From assembly GCF_000264905.1 (NCBI RefSeq), contig NW_006763140.1:1436702-1500701 (forward strand): 64,000 nucleotides of DNA, written 5' to 3'. The translations under genes were made by a program, and so were the position numbers. This document shows positions 22,835 through 35,198 of the stretch, piece by piece (within the stretch, counting starts at the first letter, position 1; each line of letters opens with the position of its first letter). This DNA comes from Stereum hirsutum FP-91666 SS1. Taxonomy: Eukaryota; Basidiomycota; Agaricomycetes; Russulales; Stereaceae. Under the pieces are notes generated by a model that saw nothing but the letters and a program-made list of their open reading frames with translations, made no database searches and was not told where the DNA came from.

Positions 22835-25800
22835 CTACTTCGGCCCCTGGCTCGCCGCCATCCTCCTTCTCCTCGCCCTCTCCAGCGGTGGCAAATCCTC
22901 TTCGTCGTCCCCAAATCGTTGACTCGAGTTGCCGAGATCTTCGCCGTCCACTGTATCCCAATATTGTTCACGTTCAGATCCAAGGATGAGTGACAAGGAA
23001 GGGATATGGACGCACCAGAGGTGTCCATGGATCGGTCTCCCGCGGACGTCCCTCCAGAACCAGAACTCCCCGCAGAGGGCGGGGAACCAATGTCAGAAAT
23101 CAAATGCTTCGGCAGGAAAGATTTACGGCGCTACATAGATAATATCAGCATGGTTAGACACAAAGGTAGCGGGGAGATGCGAGTAAAAGCGAAGAATACG
23201 AACCTTATTTATACCAGCAACATTGACGTGCTCCAGGTCGACCAGATAATACCTCTCGTCCAGCCTCTTTTTCTGTTCGACGCACCCTACCACCCAGGCC
23301 AGCATCACAACCAGAGGCTTCGGGTCCATCTGTCTCCAACGATCTGAGGTCGTCTTGCTTCCGTTCTTCCAAACAATATGCGTGCAGGATTGGCCGATCC
23401 GTCCCAGTCGCTGCTCAAATGCAATTACACAACGAACCGCAACACGACCAGAGAAGGAGACGCCGCACACAAAACCACAAGAAAGTCAGCCACCGGACTC
23501 GGGCTAAGCATCCAGAGAAGGACAGTGTCCAGGTGCCGCATCATGAGTTGACGCACCTTCGCCCCCATCGCCTCCAAAAACTCCCTACACAGCTCTCCTC
23601 CATCATCACCCTCGTCAGTCCTGACATCCACATAAATCACACACCCCTTCAAAAGACTCGAAAACTCTCCCCCAGCACCTGTACCACCCCCACTTCTCCC
23701 AACATTCCGCTCTGGAGCCTGCGATGCTGCTCGTCGTACAGCGCCACCAGCAGATACGTGCGCGCCCGAGCCCGAAGCTTTTCCCAGCCCACCAGGAGCA
23801 CTCTTTCCTTGCGGGTGTCCTTTGGATAGAGCAGCCATGATAGTGGATTGTTTCTTTGAGGGGATTGAGGTGCTCGAGGAGCGGAGGTGACGACCGTGGG
23901 TAGGAGCGGGTGGAGGAGTTTCTGTAGTAGTGCTCGGGAGAGCCTGTGTTTGTGTATCGGTGGCAGCACCCCCAGTGGTTGCCTCATTGGCACCGGCACC
24001 ATTCTCACCAGATTGGCCGCCCCCGCTCCTGTAGTCCTTAAACACGATACCACCATGTTCTTCAGGCTTGTCCGTGAGCGACTGAGACAACATCTCCCGA
24101 GCCATACTTGCCCTCCTCGACGCATTCCTCCGCCAGGCAGCATGAGGGTTGTATTCTGGTGTTCCAGGTTCACCGGTGGATTCTTCCTCCTCGTCATTGA
24201 AGAAGACATCTCCTAGTCTATCGAGCTGCATGCGGGATGAAGTGGGTAACTTGAACGACGAGGGTGGTGCGTCACCGTGCAATTCGGGGTCTTGGAAGGA
24301 TTTGAGTTTTCCCTTGCCTTTGAACACCGTCGGTGCAGCGTTCGATGAGTCGACATCCATGGCTGCTTCGCCCCTTGCATCGACAGCTCCACCGCTATGT
24401 CCCGTTCCTGACCCGTTTTGTCCGCTAGATCCAGCGCCCGACCCCGAGGCAGCACCAAAAGCAGGGCCCAGCTTAGGACCCGATCCCCCAATATCACCAA
24501 AATTCTGACCTACAGTATCTGCACCGCCCTTGACAGGACTGCCGATGACAGTGGGCAATGTCGTCCTCTTGCTTGCTTTCGGGCCTCCTCCTCCTTGGCC
24601 GGCCGTCCTACGTTGAAATACAAACGCAGCCAGCGTGCCCGTCTTAGGTTTGTTGGCAAGTGGTCCAGAGCCTATAGCGGATATTGGTCTAGCATTAGGA
24701 AGGATGGATTTGTTGGCGGAGGCTGCAGATACGATGTGTTTGGATGCTGTCGTGGTCAGAGGTCTGGGGCCAAGTCCGATGCTACTCCCCGAGGGTCGAG
24801 CAGTGGAAGCGGAAGTGGAAGGTTTGGCGGCCTGCGAGAGGACTGACGGTCTTCCCGTTCCCGTACCATTGGCCCCCGTACTCATGTCGCCTCCGCCACC
24901 AAAATCAGACGGCCCAACCGTATTCGCCCTCCTCAGCCTATTCGCCTTGCTCTGAGCCCCAGATCCAGCCTGCCCAATGCTCTTCCTACCAGCACCAATT
25001 GAATTCTGCCCTGCGTGTGAGTCGTCCTTCGCCTTCGCTTTTCCATTATGACCTAGAACAGATTTCGGCCGATTGGTTTGTCCTCCCTCTGTATCAGAAG
25101 TGTCGCGGTCCCGACTGAAACCTAGACTCGTACCCGGCCTCGAACCCGCGGTGAGACCTGGCATCTTCTCTAATTTTTGCAATGCTTGACTCAGAGTGGA
25201 CAGACTGGAGTTGTGCCGAGAGTTCGCCGGTCGATTGAAGGTCAAAGTAGGAACAGCACTCGAATCAGCGCCCATGCCAGAGCTTGAGCCAGATCCAGAA
25301 AAAGAATGTGAAGAGGCCATCGAGACTGGTTTCGTTGATTTAACGGGTGAGGAAGGGCCGGCATTATGTTTATGATGGAAGAGTTTGGAGGGAGAGGGTT
25401 GTTTGGGCAAAGAGACGGGTTTCTTGGAAGGAGACATGGAAGGAGTGGAATGTGAGTTTGAGAAGGCGGACGTTGTCGTCCTAGCACTCGAGCCCCAGGG
25501 TGGTTTAGATGGAGAAGATTGCTTGGACGCGGTCGATTGATTAGATAAAGTGGGTTGGATAGACGAAGAGGGGGTATTAGAAGATGAAGCAATAGTTGTT
25601 GTGGACGTAGGAAGGAAGGAAGTCTTGGAGAGTGATGAAGTCGTCGGAGCGGCGAAGGATTTCCGATTTCCGAACGGTTTCGAGGAGTGTGTCGATGGGG
25701 GATCAGCGGAAGTCGTGCTTGTACTGGCCTCCCTAGTTTGGGGAGTGTTGAGTAGGCTGGATCCTGCGGTGGCGCTATCGTTGGCCTTGACATTGCCGGG

Positions 25801-27681
25801 GGTGACAGGACGGGCGCTTGAACTTGGACCTAAGTAATGATGATTGAATACATATTCATTGATGACAGATGACTACTGTCCGGGGCATACCTGCCACTAC
25901 TGACATAGCCCTTTCTCCGAATGTCGAAGGCCGTGTGCTGGGACCTGAAGATGCGATGTTAAGCACACACACAGACAAAATATGAAAGGTGCGTTTGCAA
26001 CCGTAGCCTTAAGCACACCTGATAATCTCCCGGCACCGACAATACTCTTCCTGTCCGCTTGTCCTGCAGCCGTCTTCGCATCCATCTCCTTCTTCTGCAG
26101 CGTCGTGCTCCTCGTCGTCCGCGGCATAAACATTGTTGCCTTTCCCTTTTTCCCCTTCTTCGCCAAAACTTTCGACGCCCCTGCATGATTGACGGGCCCG
26201 GGTGTCTTTGGTAAAGGCAAAGCTGACGGGAAAGGCTCAGGTTGAGATAGGAGTCTAGGTTGGGCTTGGGACGGGTTTTGAGAGAGTTGTGGGAAAGCGG
26301 GTGGGAGTGGTTTGGACCGGTCGATATCGAACGAGCCAGACTGATCTAGGGTCGACAAGGACAGTGAACTAGATAGCCGTCGTGAACGTTGGGTGTCCGA
26401 AGACAGCTCAACATGACTGTCCTTTTCCTCGTTCACAAATTGAGCCGGAGGTACCTGGCTCGAAGGAGGCTCTGGTTCAGGTTCTGGAGAGTCCGCCGGA
26501 ACCGGTGCAGGAGATGATGATGGTTCTTTGGGAGTGAGATTCGTCTGTGCGGGAAGACGTCGCGGTGTATCGTCGTTGTCGTCTGCCTCGCCATCGACAT
26601 GATCTGACGGAGTGGGAATCATCTCCTCTGGTGGGGAAGACGAAGTAAGACCTGAAGGTGCTAGAGTCAGGGGCCTAGCAATAGCTCGAGGAGTGGCAGC
26701 GGCAGAGGAAGCTATGTCTCGGTCATTCTGTTTGCGAGTGTGTTAGCGCAGTATAAGGACCAGGAGTCTGTTCTGAAACGAGAATGACGGACCGAATGCA
26801 GTTCACGGGCGACTTGTGTGGCAGGAGGCATAGGAGTAGGAGGGAGTGGTGTAAGAGGAGAGGACATGAGCGCTGCGAGTCGATGTGGCGTAAACAATGG
26901 CTGCTTGGGGCGAGAAATGGTTGGAGGTCTTCCTCGTTGGGATGAAGACGTGCCGCCATTGGGTTTCTGATCCACGTCCATACGATCCCTCTCTCGGTCA
27001 CCCAGATCCAGGTCCCGCTCCCGAGACCGATCTCTATCAAGTGTGCGTGGTACACTGGTAAAGCGAAGTTGTTTCCGTACAGGGGACTTGGAAGGTGAAC
27101 GGGGTAAGGAGTTGAAGTCAATGAACTTTGACGGAGATGCGCCAGCAGAAGGGGAGATGGGTGGAACCGATATAGCGCGCTTTCGAGAAGGGGTCTCCGG
27201 TGGTTTGGGATTAGGAAATATAGATGTCTTGGGAGCGATAGCAGCAAAGTCAAAGGGCCCTGGTTCAGATCGGGTTGTCGACAGGTCTGGACCCCATTCG
27301 CGTTGTTCCTCTACAGACTTGGTCGGAAAAGAGTAGCACAAGAGAAAAGAATGAAGAGGAGAACGAACCGGTTATGGCGTCTGTCTTCGCCTTCTTCACG
27401 CGTCGGGAAGAGCCTGTACTCGAGCCTAGGTCCCCCTCATCCTGATCAAAAGGCGAAGATGACCTCTTCGTAGGCATCACCCTCTTCGTACTACGCATGA
27501 GCTCGTCCTCGTCCGCACCAACACCAGCCTGTGGTCCTGGCTGCTCGGCATGGATAGTGAGTGGGCTCGCGTTCTGCTTTGCTAAGTTGCGAGCCTTCTT
27601 GAACGGCGAAGTATTGGGATCAAAGTCGAGAGTATCTGGGAGGGGAAGCTGTGACCGCGTGCGCCTAGACTGACCGGACAT
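22835..27681 (-). CDS. Large BRCT-domain protein (microcephalin-like BRCT)
   Basis: Eight exons (27369-27681, 26793-27310, 26019-26727, 25891-25944, 23557-25829, 23204-23413, 23016-23130, 22835-22950) sum to 1435 aa. The N-terminal 1250 residues are Ser/Pro/Lys-rich and disordered, with nuclear-type basic clusters (SRRVKKAKT, KKGKKGKA) and many SP/TP sites. The single BRCT domain starts at about residue 1255: LLKGCVIYVDVRTDEGDDGG, then IGQSCTHIVWKNG, then VVMLAWVVGCVEQKKRLDE with the invariant Trp, then RRKSFLPKH. The last motif resembles the end of the first BRCT of human MCPH1. A DNA-damage or chromatin role is likely by family. The last intron restores an acidic/basic tail (DDEEDLPPLERARRRR); reading through it gives a poor C-terminus. 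Confidence 0.8.
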
Positions 27682-28113
27682 GGAAGGCGTAGCAAGAGAG
27701 TGGCAAAGAGGCCATGTCGATTCTTGTCGTGCGCGAATGGAGATGTGTTACGTAATAGACGCGTATTCAACATCACGTGGCCTTCGCGTCGCGCGACAGT
27801 GTGGCGTAGGTGGCCCATCGGTCGCAACGAACTTGATTCGCTCCTTGTCGTTACGGTCAATGAGGGTGCAAATGGAAGCGATGGCAACAATCCGAGCGAA
27901 CGAACCCCGAGGAAAGGCTTGGCGCATCGACAATCAGAGAAAGCAAAACAAAACTTGCAGTCTCGCTGACCGAAGTCTGCGTAAGTCTCTCCCTCTTCCC
28001 TCTCCTACTCTTCGAACTTTCTTGGGACTGGTCTCCCTTTCCCCATTTCTTTCTTTCTTTTTACTTGCATCGACGGCAAGCCATCTTCGCTCTTTTCACC
28101 CTTCGACGTCATA
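27682..28113. promoter_or_regulatory. Shared divergent promoter region
   Basis: 432 bp separate the start codons of the BRCT gene (-) and the secreted LPMO-like gene (+), so both promoters must lie here. The right half is pyrimidine-rich (for example tttctttctttctttttact), typical of fungal leaders. No specific operator is claimed. Confidence 0.5.
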
Positions 28114-29379
28114 ATGGTCCATTTCGCATCAAGCAGCAGCGCTGCCAGCGCTTTTATTTTCGCCGCTTTCCTTCCCACTGCATTGGCTCATGCAGGCATC
28201 ACTTCCCCTCCCATTCGCTCGGTACACTTTCAATTAACTCGATGAATACCCACCAGAGACTTATAAATATCCATAGCCTGGTCAAAACTTCCTATCTGCA
28301 TGTGGCCAGACATCTTTTGACTCCGTCAAGGGAGATCCGACCGGTCATATTGAGGAGCAAACTCCTGTTACTGCAGGATGTGAGCTTACGCTCTGCCGCG
28401 GAATGGTGAGCTTCACCATGTAAACGTTACAGGGCGAACTCTGAGTTTGACGCATGGGACATCAGCTCTTCTCCGATCAGCCAGCATCCAATGTGCAGAA
28501 GGTCACCCCCGGACAGAATATGGCCATGGCGGTAGATTGTACTATTCCGCATGGTTCGTTCCTCCAATCCCTTCCCTCGGAACCTAAACTAATTGAGTAT
28601 GATTCTTCTGCATAGGTGGACCCGCCAATGTTTCTCTCGTCGATACCACAGCTGGTGGCTCCGGCGAAGTCATCGGTTCTTTCCTCAAGACCTTCGACGA
28701 TTTCTGTCCCACTTCGGGCGGAACGCCAGCTGACCGTGCGGGTTTTCCCTATTCCTCCACACTCCGATACAATGCTAATCATGTTTGATTATATTCAGAA
28801 TCGAACCTTCAATTCACCCTCCCGAATGCAGACGCCGTAGGCTCCAAATGTCAAACAGCAGGCGACTGCGTCGTCCAGCTCTTCTGGGCCACACCCGATT
28901 TCAGCCAGAACTATTACTACTGTGTCGACGTCGCGATGGCTGCTGATAATTCGACATCCTCCGCCGCTGCCTCTGGGAGCGCATCTGCATCTGCCTCCTC
29001 CTCGACTAGCGCTGCATCCTCCAAGTCAGCAGCGTCCACCTCTGCTGCCGCGTCTTCGGCGTCAGTTTCCGCCGCCTCTACTTCTTCTGTTTCCTCGGTG
29101 GCTTCTTCCTCGGTGGCTTCTTCCTCTGCCGCCTCGGCCTCAGCATCCGCGTCCGATGCTGCCTCCACAGCAACAACCGAAGTCGCCACCTTCGTCAGCT
29201 CCGTATCTGCCGTGCTTTCCACCGCTACGTCCACGCCCACGTCTACTGCGACACGAATGACGACGAGCACCGTTACCGCCGGCGCAAGTGGGACAGCTGC
29301 AGAGGCGAATGGGGCGGTGAGTACGACTGGAGCATTGACCAGTGGAGCGAGGAGGAGGGTTAGACTGTTTTGGTTCTAG
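28114..29379 (+). CDS. Secreted LPMO-like protein with Ser/Ala-rich tail
   Basis: Five exons (28114-28221, 28277-28405, 28466-28553, 28616-28735, 28799-29379) give 341 aa. A signal peptide of 25 residues ends ALA, so the mature protein would begin HAGITSPPIRSPG; a free N-terminal His is the first ligand of the copper-binding histidine brace. Paired Cys follow (FLSACGQTSF, GCELTLCRG, GSKCQTAGDCVVQLFW, YYYCVDV). The pattern resembles fungal chitin-binding type-4/AA10-like or X325-like proteins, and the AA subfamily is not certain. The C-terminal 130 residues are Ser/Ala/Thr-rich, as in O-mannosylated wall proteins, but the end (RRRVRLFWF) lacks the hydrophobic tail of a GPI anchor. Likely acts on, or is bound to, the cell wall. 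Confidence 0.75.
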
Positions 29380-30249
29380 GTCGTGGAAGAAACAAATGGA
29401 CGGGATGGAACTTAGGGTTGGGGCCGTATCCGAATGAGTAAGGGAAGTATGGCTGCATGAAAGATGCGAGGCTATGGACTTTGTGATGTGTTTCTTTTTT
29501 CGTTGGACTTGGACTTTGCCACCCTTAGGTATTATATTTGCTTGGTTTATCTTGATGTCGTTGTTCTCAGGAATTATGACAGCTAAATTGTCGCAGTGCC
29601 TCGATTTAGCTGGAGCGTATCAATCTGCTTCCTCCTCTGTACCTGCCCAGACACAATTATTCCAAGGCAAACGTCATTCAAAAGCACTCGTTCTTGCTGA
29701 CGTTGACGGTGGGTGCTTTGGCGGTCAACACGGCCCGTCTGCGTAACGCAAGAGTAGATGTCGGTCGTGGACGGAAAATGATGATGATCTATAGTCCTTA
29801 TGTGTATACAGTACATTACGACGGCGGCGGATGTCTAAGGCCCTATCCTGTTTCGCCTTCAGCAAACTCAAAGGGAGTTTGACCCGCGGGGGCTGCCTTG
29901 AACCTACTCGTACTACATCTCGCATGATAAGTTGCTGTCGATAGTATCTTCCGAGTTCTATTCTTGTTTTTTTTTAAATTAAAGAACGCCGGCAGGTCTA
30001 TTGAAAACACTTGCGAACGCATACTCAAGGAGATGGGGGTGGCGATTCCTGGCGATCCGTTTTACTTGAAGGCATTACGTCATAAACGGATTTGCGGTCA
30101 ACTCTGGTCAACTCATGTGCATAATTTTTGTGTGCGCGCCGCTCAGTGTTGTATTCAATTTCGCCCTCGCGTGTCATGACCTTTTCTTCGATACCCAACT
30201 AGTCTATTGACCATCTAACCCTCGCTGATATACTTCTCTTGTCTTTATA
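29380..30249. other. Intergenic
   Basis: 870 bp between two plus-strand genes: 3' UTR of the LPMO-like gene and promoter of the acyltransferase. Small ORFs are present but unsupported. Confidence 0.4.
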
Positions 30250-33200
30250 ATGTCTCTACGTCGACGCACTGCGCAATCTGCTGAAGACAGTGGGAGTGAC
30301 TCTGGCATTTCAACTCCCGGATCTGAAGCACCAGAGCAGGCGAAGGACGCAGGCAATCTGGCTAGCGAACTATCCAACAGTGTAGAAACGCTGAAGCATA
30401 AGATTAGAAAGGTGCGTCTACTCGTCAGGTCAATCTAGCTTGCAACTTGACTTGAGTTCGGGACTTTTGCAGCGCCATGCACGACATTTTTACACCACTC
30501 GCCGATTTTTGTTCCCTCTTGGTATCTTCTGTAAGTCCAGCCTCGAGTTCTATAGTTTTATTACAGCAGATGTGACTAGTATTTAGTTGGCATCCTTCTT
30601 GCCTTCAGCCTCATCCAACCAACCGATTTGCCGGAGTTGCAAGCCAATGTGTCTCTGTTTCTCAATGAGTATGACTGGCCCACTCTGGCCATGCCACAGT
30701 TTGACTTCTCCGGTTTAGAATCGGAATGGCGGCGTTTCGTCAACAACATCCCTGAACCGTGGAAGTTCAATAACGATGGAAGGGAGTTCACCATTGGGGA
30801 CGCACTGAAGGAGAGAGGGCTTAGTGCCGAGTACCCTGTAGTACTTGTTCCCGGAGTTATATCCACGGTATGTCAATGTCCACTGCAGCTCTCGCCTTCC
30901 GTCTCAATTCGAGCTACGTCGGATACAGGGCTTAGAATCCTGGTCTACCCTTCCCGAGCACAGACCGTTCTTCCGTCAAAAACTCTGGGGAGGTTTCCAC
31001 ATGGTCTCACAAGTGACGTTCAACAAGGATAGGTGGCTGGCAGCCCTCATGTTGGATCCAGTCACCGGACTCGACCCTCCGGGAATCAAGGTTCGGTAGG
31101 TGCTATCCAAACTCTAGTGTTCATCGATTTATGTTCAATCATTATTTTCAAAGAGCAGCAGAAGGCCTTGATGCAGCAAGTACTTTCATTCAAGGCTATT
31201 GGATATGGTACTTATCCACCTACTCCTATGACCGACGGCTCTGCATTGTTTGAGGCTCAACTACTCCACTCCAGGTCAAAGATCATCGAAAATCTTGCGG
31301 TAGTGAACTACGACACCAATAATATGGTACTCGCTCCATATGACTGGCGGCTGTCGTATTACAACCTAGAAGTGCGCGATGGATATTTTTCCAGGTTGAA
31401 AACATCAATAGAGGGCTTGAAGTGAGCTCATGCTTTTATCAGAAGTATTGATCGGCGTGACAGAACCAAGTATCCAGGAAACGTCAAAATAAGAAGTCTG
31501 TTATCGCTGCACACTCGATGGGGTCCTCCGTAAGCATACCCGACTATTCAAACGAACTGTCCTTCATGTTTTGTCTTTCTGCAGGTCATGCTGGTCCGTT
31601 CTTTCAGTGCCGATAACTATCACTGTAGCTGACAATTGTCTTTGATATGCGGTCTCTACCTCTGACTAGTACTTGTGAGCTTCCCTCTTCTAGTCGTGAC
31701 CACTACATCATAATAAAAGTACATGCGCAGCTTCAAATGGGTAGAATCCCCAGAACACGGTGGCGGTGGACCCGACTGGGTTGAGGTATGCAAATCCGAT
31801 GTTCGATAACGATGGGTCTCTCACACGTGGGGACAGAACCATATAGAAGCGTTCATCTCTATCGCGGGCACTCATCTTGTAAGATCATTCGAGTTTCTTG
31901 GCGGAAAGTCCTCTGATCCATGATTTTTGCATCTTTTTTTCTAGGGAGTCGTAAGTCAGTAGTCCTTGTGGTTCTGAACAACACTAAAAATCTCCTTCGG
32001 GAACAGGCCAAGGCAATGGCCGTGTACTTGTCTGGCGAGATGGCTGATACTGTCCAGGTGAATCCTGCTGGCGCGTATGGTGTGTCTCTTTTCTCCTCGT
32101 GGATCGAAACAACGCCAATCTAACTCGTACTGCCCAGTGCTAGAACGCTTTTTCTCTAAGAAAGAGCGGCAAAGACTGTTTCGTAGCTGGGCTGGGGGCG
32201 CTAGCATGTGGATTAAGGCAATTCCACCGTATCGCGCTATAAACAAAATTACTGACCAAGCGAACAGGGAGGGGATGCTGTTTGGGGCAACGGGACTCAT
32301 GCTCCCGACGATGAACCCAATAGCACGTACTCGCATGGTGAACTTATTGGCTTCCGTAGAGCTCTCCCAGTCGCACCTCTGGACCAGGATAATGTTCCCA
32401 AGGATGTCAGTGGAAAAGAACAGAAGGACATGGAGACAACAGAGGTCATAGAGGACCTTAGTCCCGAGCATAGTGATGTCCTCATCGGGACACCAAGAAA
32501 CATGACTGCGAAAGATGCTGGAACATGGATCTTACAACACGTCCCACAGACTTTCCAGGTAAGTTTGTGTAGTCCGTACGGATAGGCGCTTCAGATTGAC
32601 ATTGTTTCGTGTCGATTAGCGGATGATGGAGACGAACTATTCATTTGGAATCGAGAGGGATGAACAGCAGCTAATAAAGAACGACGGGGACCATAGAAAG
32701 TGGAGCAATCCGCTGGAATCAAGGTAAGATCTCATTTTCAAGGATATGCGAAAGTGACGACTCTGATCGCGATCTCCATCCACCAGGTTACCATACGCGC
32801 CATCCATGAAGATTTACTGTGTGTATGGTCATGGCAAGGATACAGAGGTGCGTCTTGTCATCGAGGAATGTACATCGCCATATAATCTCACAGTCTTCCG
32901 AATATCTAGCGCTCTTATTGGTCGGTGCCCCCTGCTGAGACGATAACCCTGCTATTGAGACTGACTGAATGATGGTAGGTATGCTTCAGGGCCGTATGAA
33001 CACGACGACAACTTTGCAGACGCAGAAACCGCGCAATGCTCGAATACGTCTGATTGCATTAGCGCTCGCCCACCACTCGATTTGCCCCTGTCCAGACGAA
33101 GTTGGATCGACAAGGATTTCTCTGATGAGAGTTCATTCCCCAAGGTAGAGGTCATTCCTCCTCCTAAGTGCCCGTAGGGTGTCGCTAATAATCGATGTGG

Positions 33201-33601
33201 CTTTCATTACAAACATCAGACACGAAACGGGGTTAAGTTCGGAGAAGGTGATGGCACTGTCTCTCTTCTAAGTCTGGGTGCGATGTGCGTCGAAGGTTGG
33301 AATAGGCCACGATGGAACCCAGCAGGCATCAAAGTAACGACGTACGAGGTTAGTTCTCTATCACACTCCGTATTCATCCACGTCGTCTGACATTGATTTC
33401 CAACGCACGTAGCTCCCACATCAACCAGTACTCACTATGCCACGAGGCGGAGCGAATACAAGCGACCACATCGATGTCCTAGGATCGTCCATGCTGAACG
33501 AGATTATCCTGAAGGTGGCGACTGGTGCGGGTGACGAGGTACCGAATCATTTCGTCTCCAGGATTCGCGAGTATTCGAAGAAGATTCGGTGGGATGTCTA
33601 G
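30250..33601 (+). CDS. LRO1: Phospholipid:diacylglycerol acyltransferase
   Basis: A 21-exon model (30250-30411, 30473-30530, 30587-30867, 30929-31095, 31154-31207, 31275-31421, 31478-31529, 31585-31593, 31670-31674, 31731-31785, 31837-31878, 31945-31950, 32007-32079, 32138-32217, 32268-32558, 32620-32723, 32787-32847, 32910-32920, 32979-33144, 33220-33348, 33413-33601) gives 713 aa (yeast Lro1 661). One membrane anchor (ILLAFSLIQP) follows a basic cytosolic N-terminus. LCAT-family motifs: VLVPGVISTGLESW, nucleophile in IAAHSMGSS (about residue 300), KGGDAVWGN, Asp in GEGDGTVSLLSLG (about 619), His in TSDHIDV (about 670). It moves an acyl chain from phospholipid to diacylglycerol to make triacylglycerol in the ER. 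Four exons are only 9, 5, 6 and 11 nt, and intron 14 (AAG|GCAATT) looks GC-AG. Confidence 0.93.
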
Positions 33602-34057
33602 AGTTTCGAACGATTGATATACAATGTTTGCTTCATAATGTCCAAAAACGATACGACAGGTCAAGTTTGAAGCACACATGGCCCACACGAGCTCTACACC
33701 ATGTAATAAACTCAGGTTTCCTTCAGGACTCTCGCAACTGCTCCGACGGAGCTGGCTCTCGTGGCACTAATCGATACTCTATTTGTGAATAGTCACTTTC
33801 CGAGACCGTCATCGAGCGCAATGGCTGCCTTACATTGCGTTCCCGTCAAGTCTTCGTCGAATGTGAGTGTCATATTCCATTTCACGGGAAAATACTCTTA
33901 TACGTGTCGCACTTTTCTGTTCATCCGCACACACTGTCGAAGGTTCCGAACTACCCGAACATCCGAATACATTATTCAAAGTCCAGGTTACCCTGCGGTC
34001 TTAAAGTAAGCATCGAGCGCAGCCTTCTCTAAGTATTCCCAGTATGTCGTCCCAAAC
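33602..34057. other. Convergent intergenic region
   Basis: 456 bp between the stops of the acyltransferase (+) and the cyclic phosphodiesterase (-). Two small plus-strand ORFs have no support. Confidence 0.4.
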
Positions 34058-35198
34058 TCACATGGCAACGCAGTCGTACCAGCAGTCCCTCTTCGCTTTC
34101 TCGCCGCGATGTTCGTCTAAACTAAGCTATGAGCGTTATATTACTCCTTGTTCACGATATTGTGTGTCCAAACTTACCAGGTTTAGTGCGACGATGATGT
34201 CCGGGCTTGCGATTAGCTTTTTGATCGTCACCCCCACCCCGTGTGTGATGGCTGGTCTTGGTAGCCGCTTGCAGCGACCGTCTCGTCCTGGACGCTTGGT
34301 CTGAGGAGCTGGTCACGGTGGCTACCTGGTCCTGGTGTTGGCGCGATGTTGTGGCCTGAGAATACTGAGTTTCGCGGGGTCTCGTCGACGGAGCCGTCAC
34401 AGCCCGGTGGGCTGGACCTGCTTCTTCGTTCGCTGGTATGACGGTTGGTGAGACTGTCGGATACGCTGATAATGGCTGGAGGTCTTTTTCTGGCCCATCA
34501 GGCTCTGTCTCCCCACCCATCTCAACTTCGTCTGGAGTTTGTGGGGGAGGCGAGGGTGGAGACAGTGATAGCTTCCCCAGGACTTTCCACTCTTCCACCT
34601 TCTTCGAACAACAATCTGCCAACCAAACCTCTGACCCCGTGAACCGCCGAATGAACCTTTCGTCGGCAGCCGCCTTCAGGATGATACGTCCGCTTCTTTC
34701 TTCGCGTCCCACATACATATTCTTGATAAGCCCACGCTCCAGCCGTTTCCGCTCTTCCGCTTCATCGACATAGAACAGAGACATATGCGGAAAGCTCCTG
34801 CTCTTCCACTGAATGCTCAATCCTTCTAGGTTGGTGATAATCTTTTCGTGTAGCTGTTCAAGGTGGCGAGTCTTGTCCATCTGGATCTTCAAAGCGCCTA
34901 GATAGTTATTGCCACGATCCATGTTCCGAAAGTGTGTGACCACAAGGCCTGTCTGTGGTACGATGGCTTCGAGCTTGAACTGGGGATGGAGCTCATCGAA
35001 TGTAGCGAGGGTGATATGCGGAACAAATGTCGGATACGACCTCGACTTGGGATTCACCATGAGTGGTGTCGGGCGATAGTTCATGAGCTTAGTCAATGCC
35101 GCAAACTCGCCCTCAGATGGCACAAGCCACAATGCGAAGCCTATTATGATGTTTTGGTATTAGACCTTTATCTGAATGATGCAAACTAGCGTACCCAT
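34058..35198 (-). CDS. CPD1: 2',3'-cyclic nucleotide / ADP-ribose cyclic phosphodiesterase (2H family)
   Basis: The coding part starts with a 4-nt exon (ATGG, 35195-35198) and continues at 34178-35140, reading MGFALWLVPSEGEFAAL, as in fungal Cpd1. Both HxT/S signatures of the 2H superfamily are present: FVPHITLATFDE and FPHMSLFYVDE. The catalytic domain is about 185 aa, followed by an unusual Ser/Thr/Pro-rich tail of 130-150 residues. A perfect GTAAGT donor precedes the in-frame stop at 34152; splicing to 34058-34116 gives a 341-aa product, and reading through gives 330 aa. Yeast Cpd1 hydrolyses ADP-ribose 1",2"-cyclic phosphate from tRNA splicing. Its same-strand neighbours are two PARP-like genes. 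Confidence 0.85.

Noticed and set aside
22810..23103. Unspliced C-terminus of the BRCT gene (ending VFSRRSL)
   Set aside because: A GTGCGT...ATACAG intron removes it and gives a better acidic/basic end with a normal stop.
28917..29270. Minus-strand ORF rich in Ala/Glu/Val
   Set aside because: It is antisense to the Ser/Ala-rich tail of the secreted protein. Low-complexity coding produces it.
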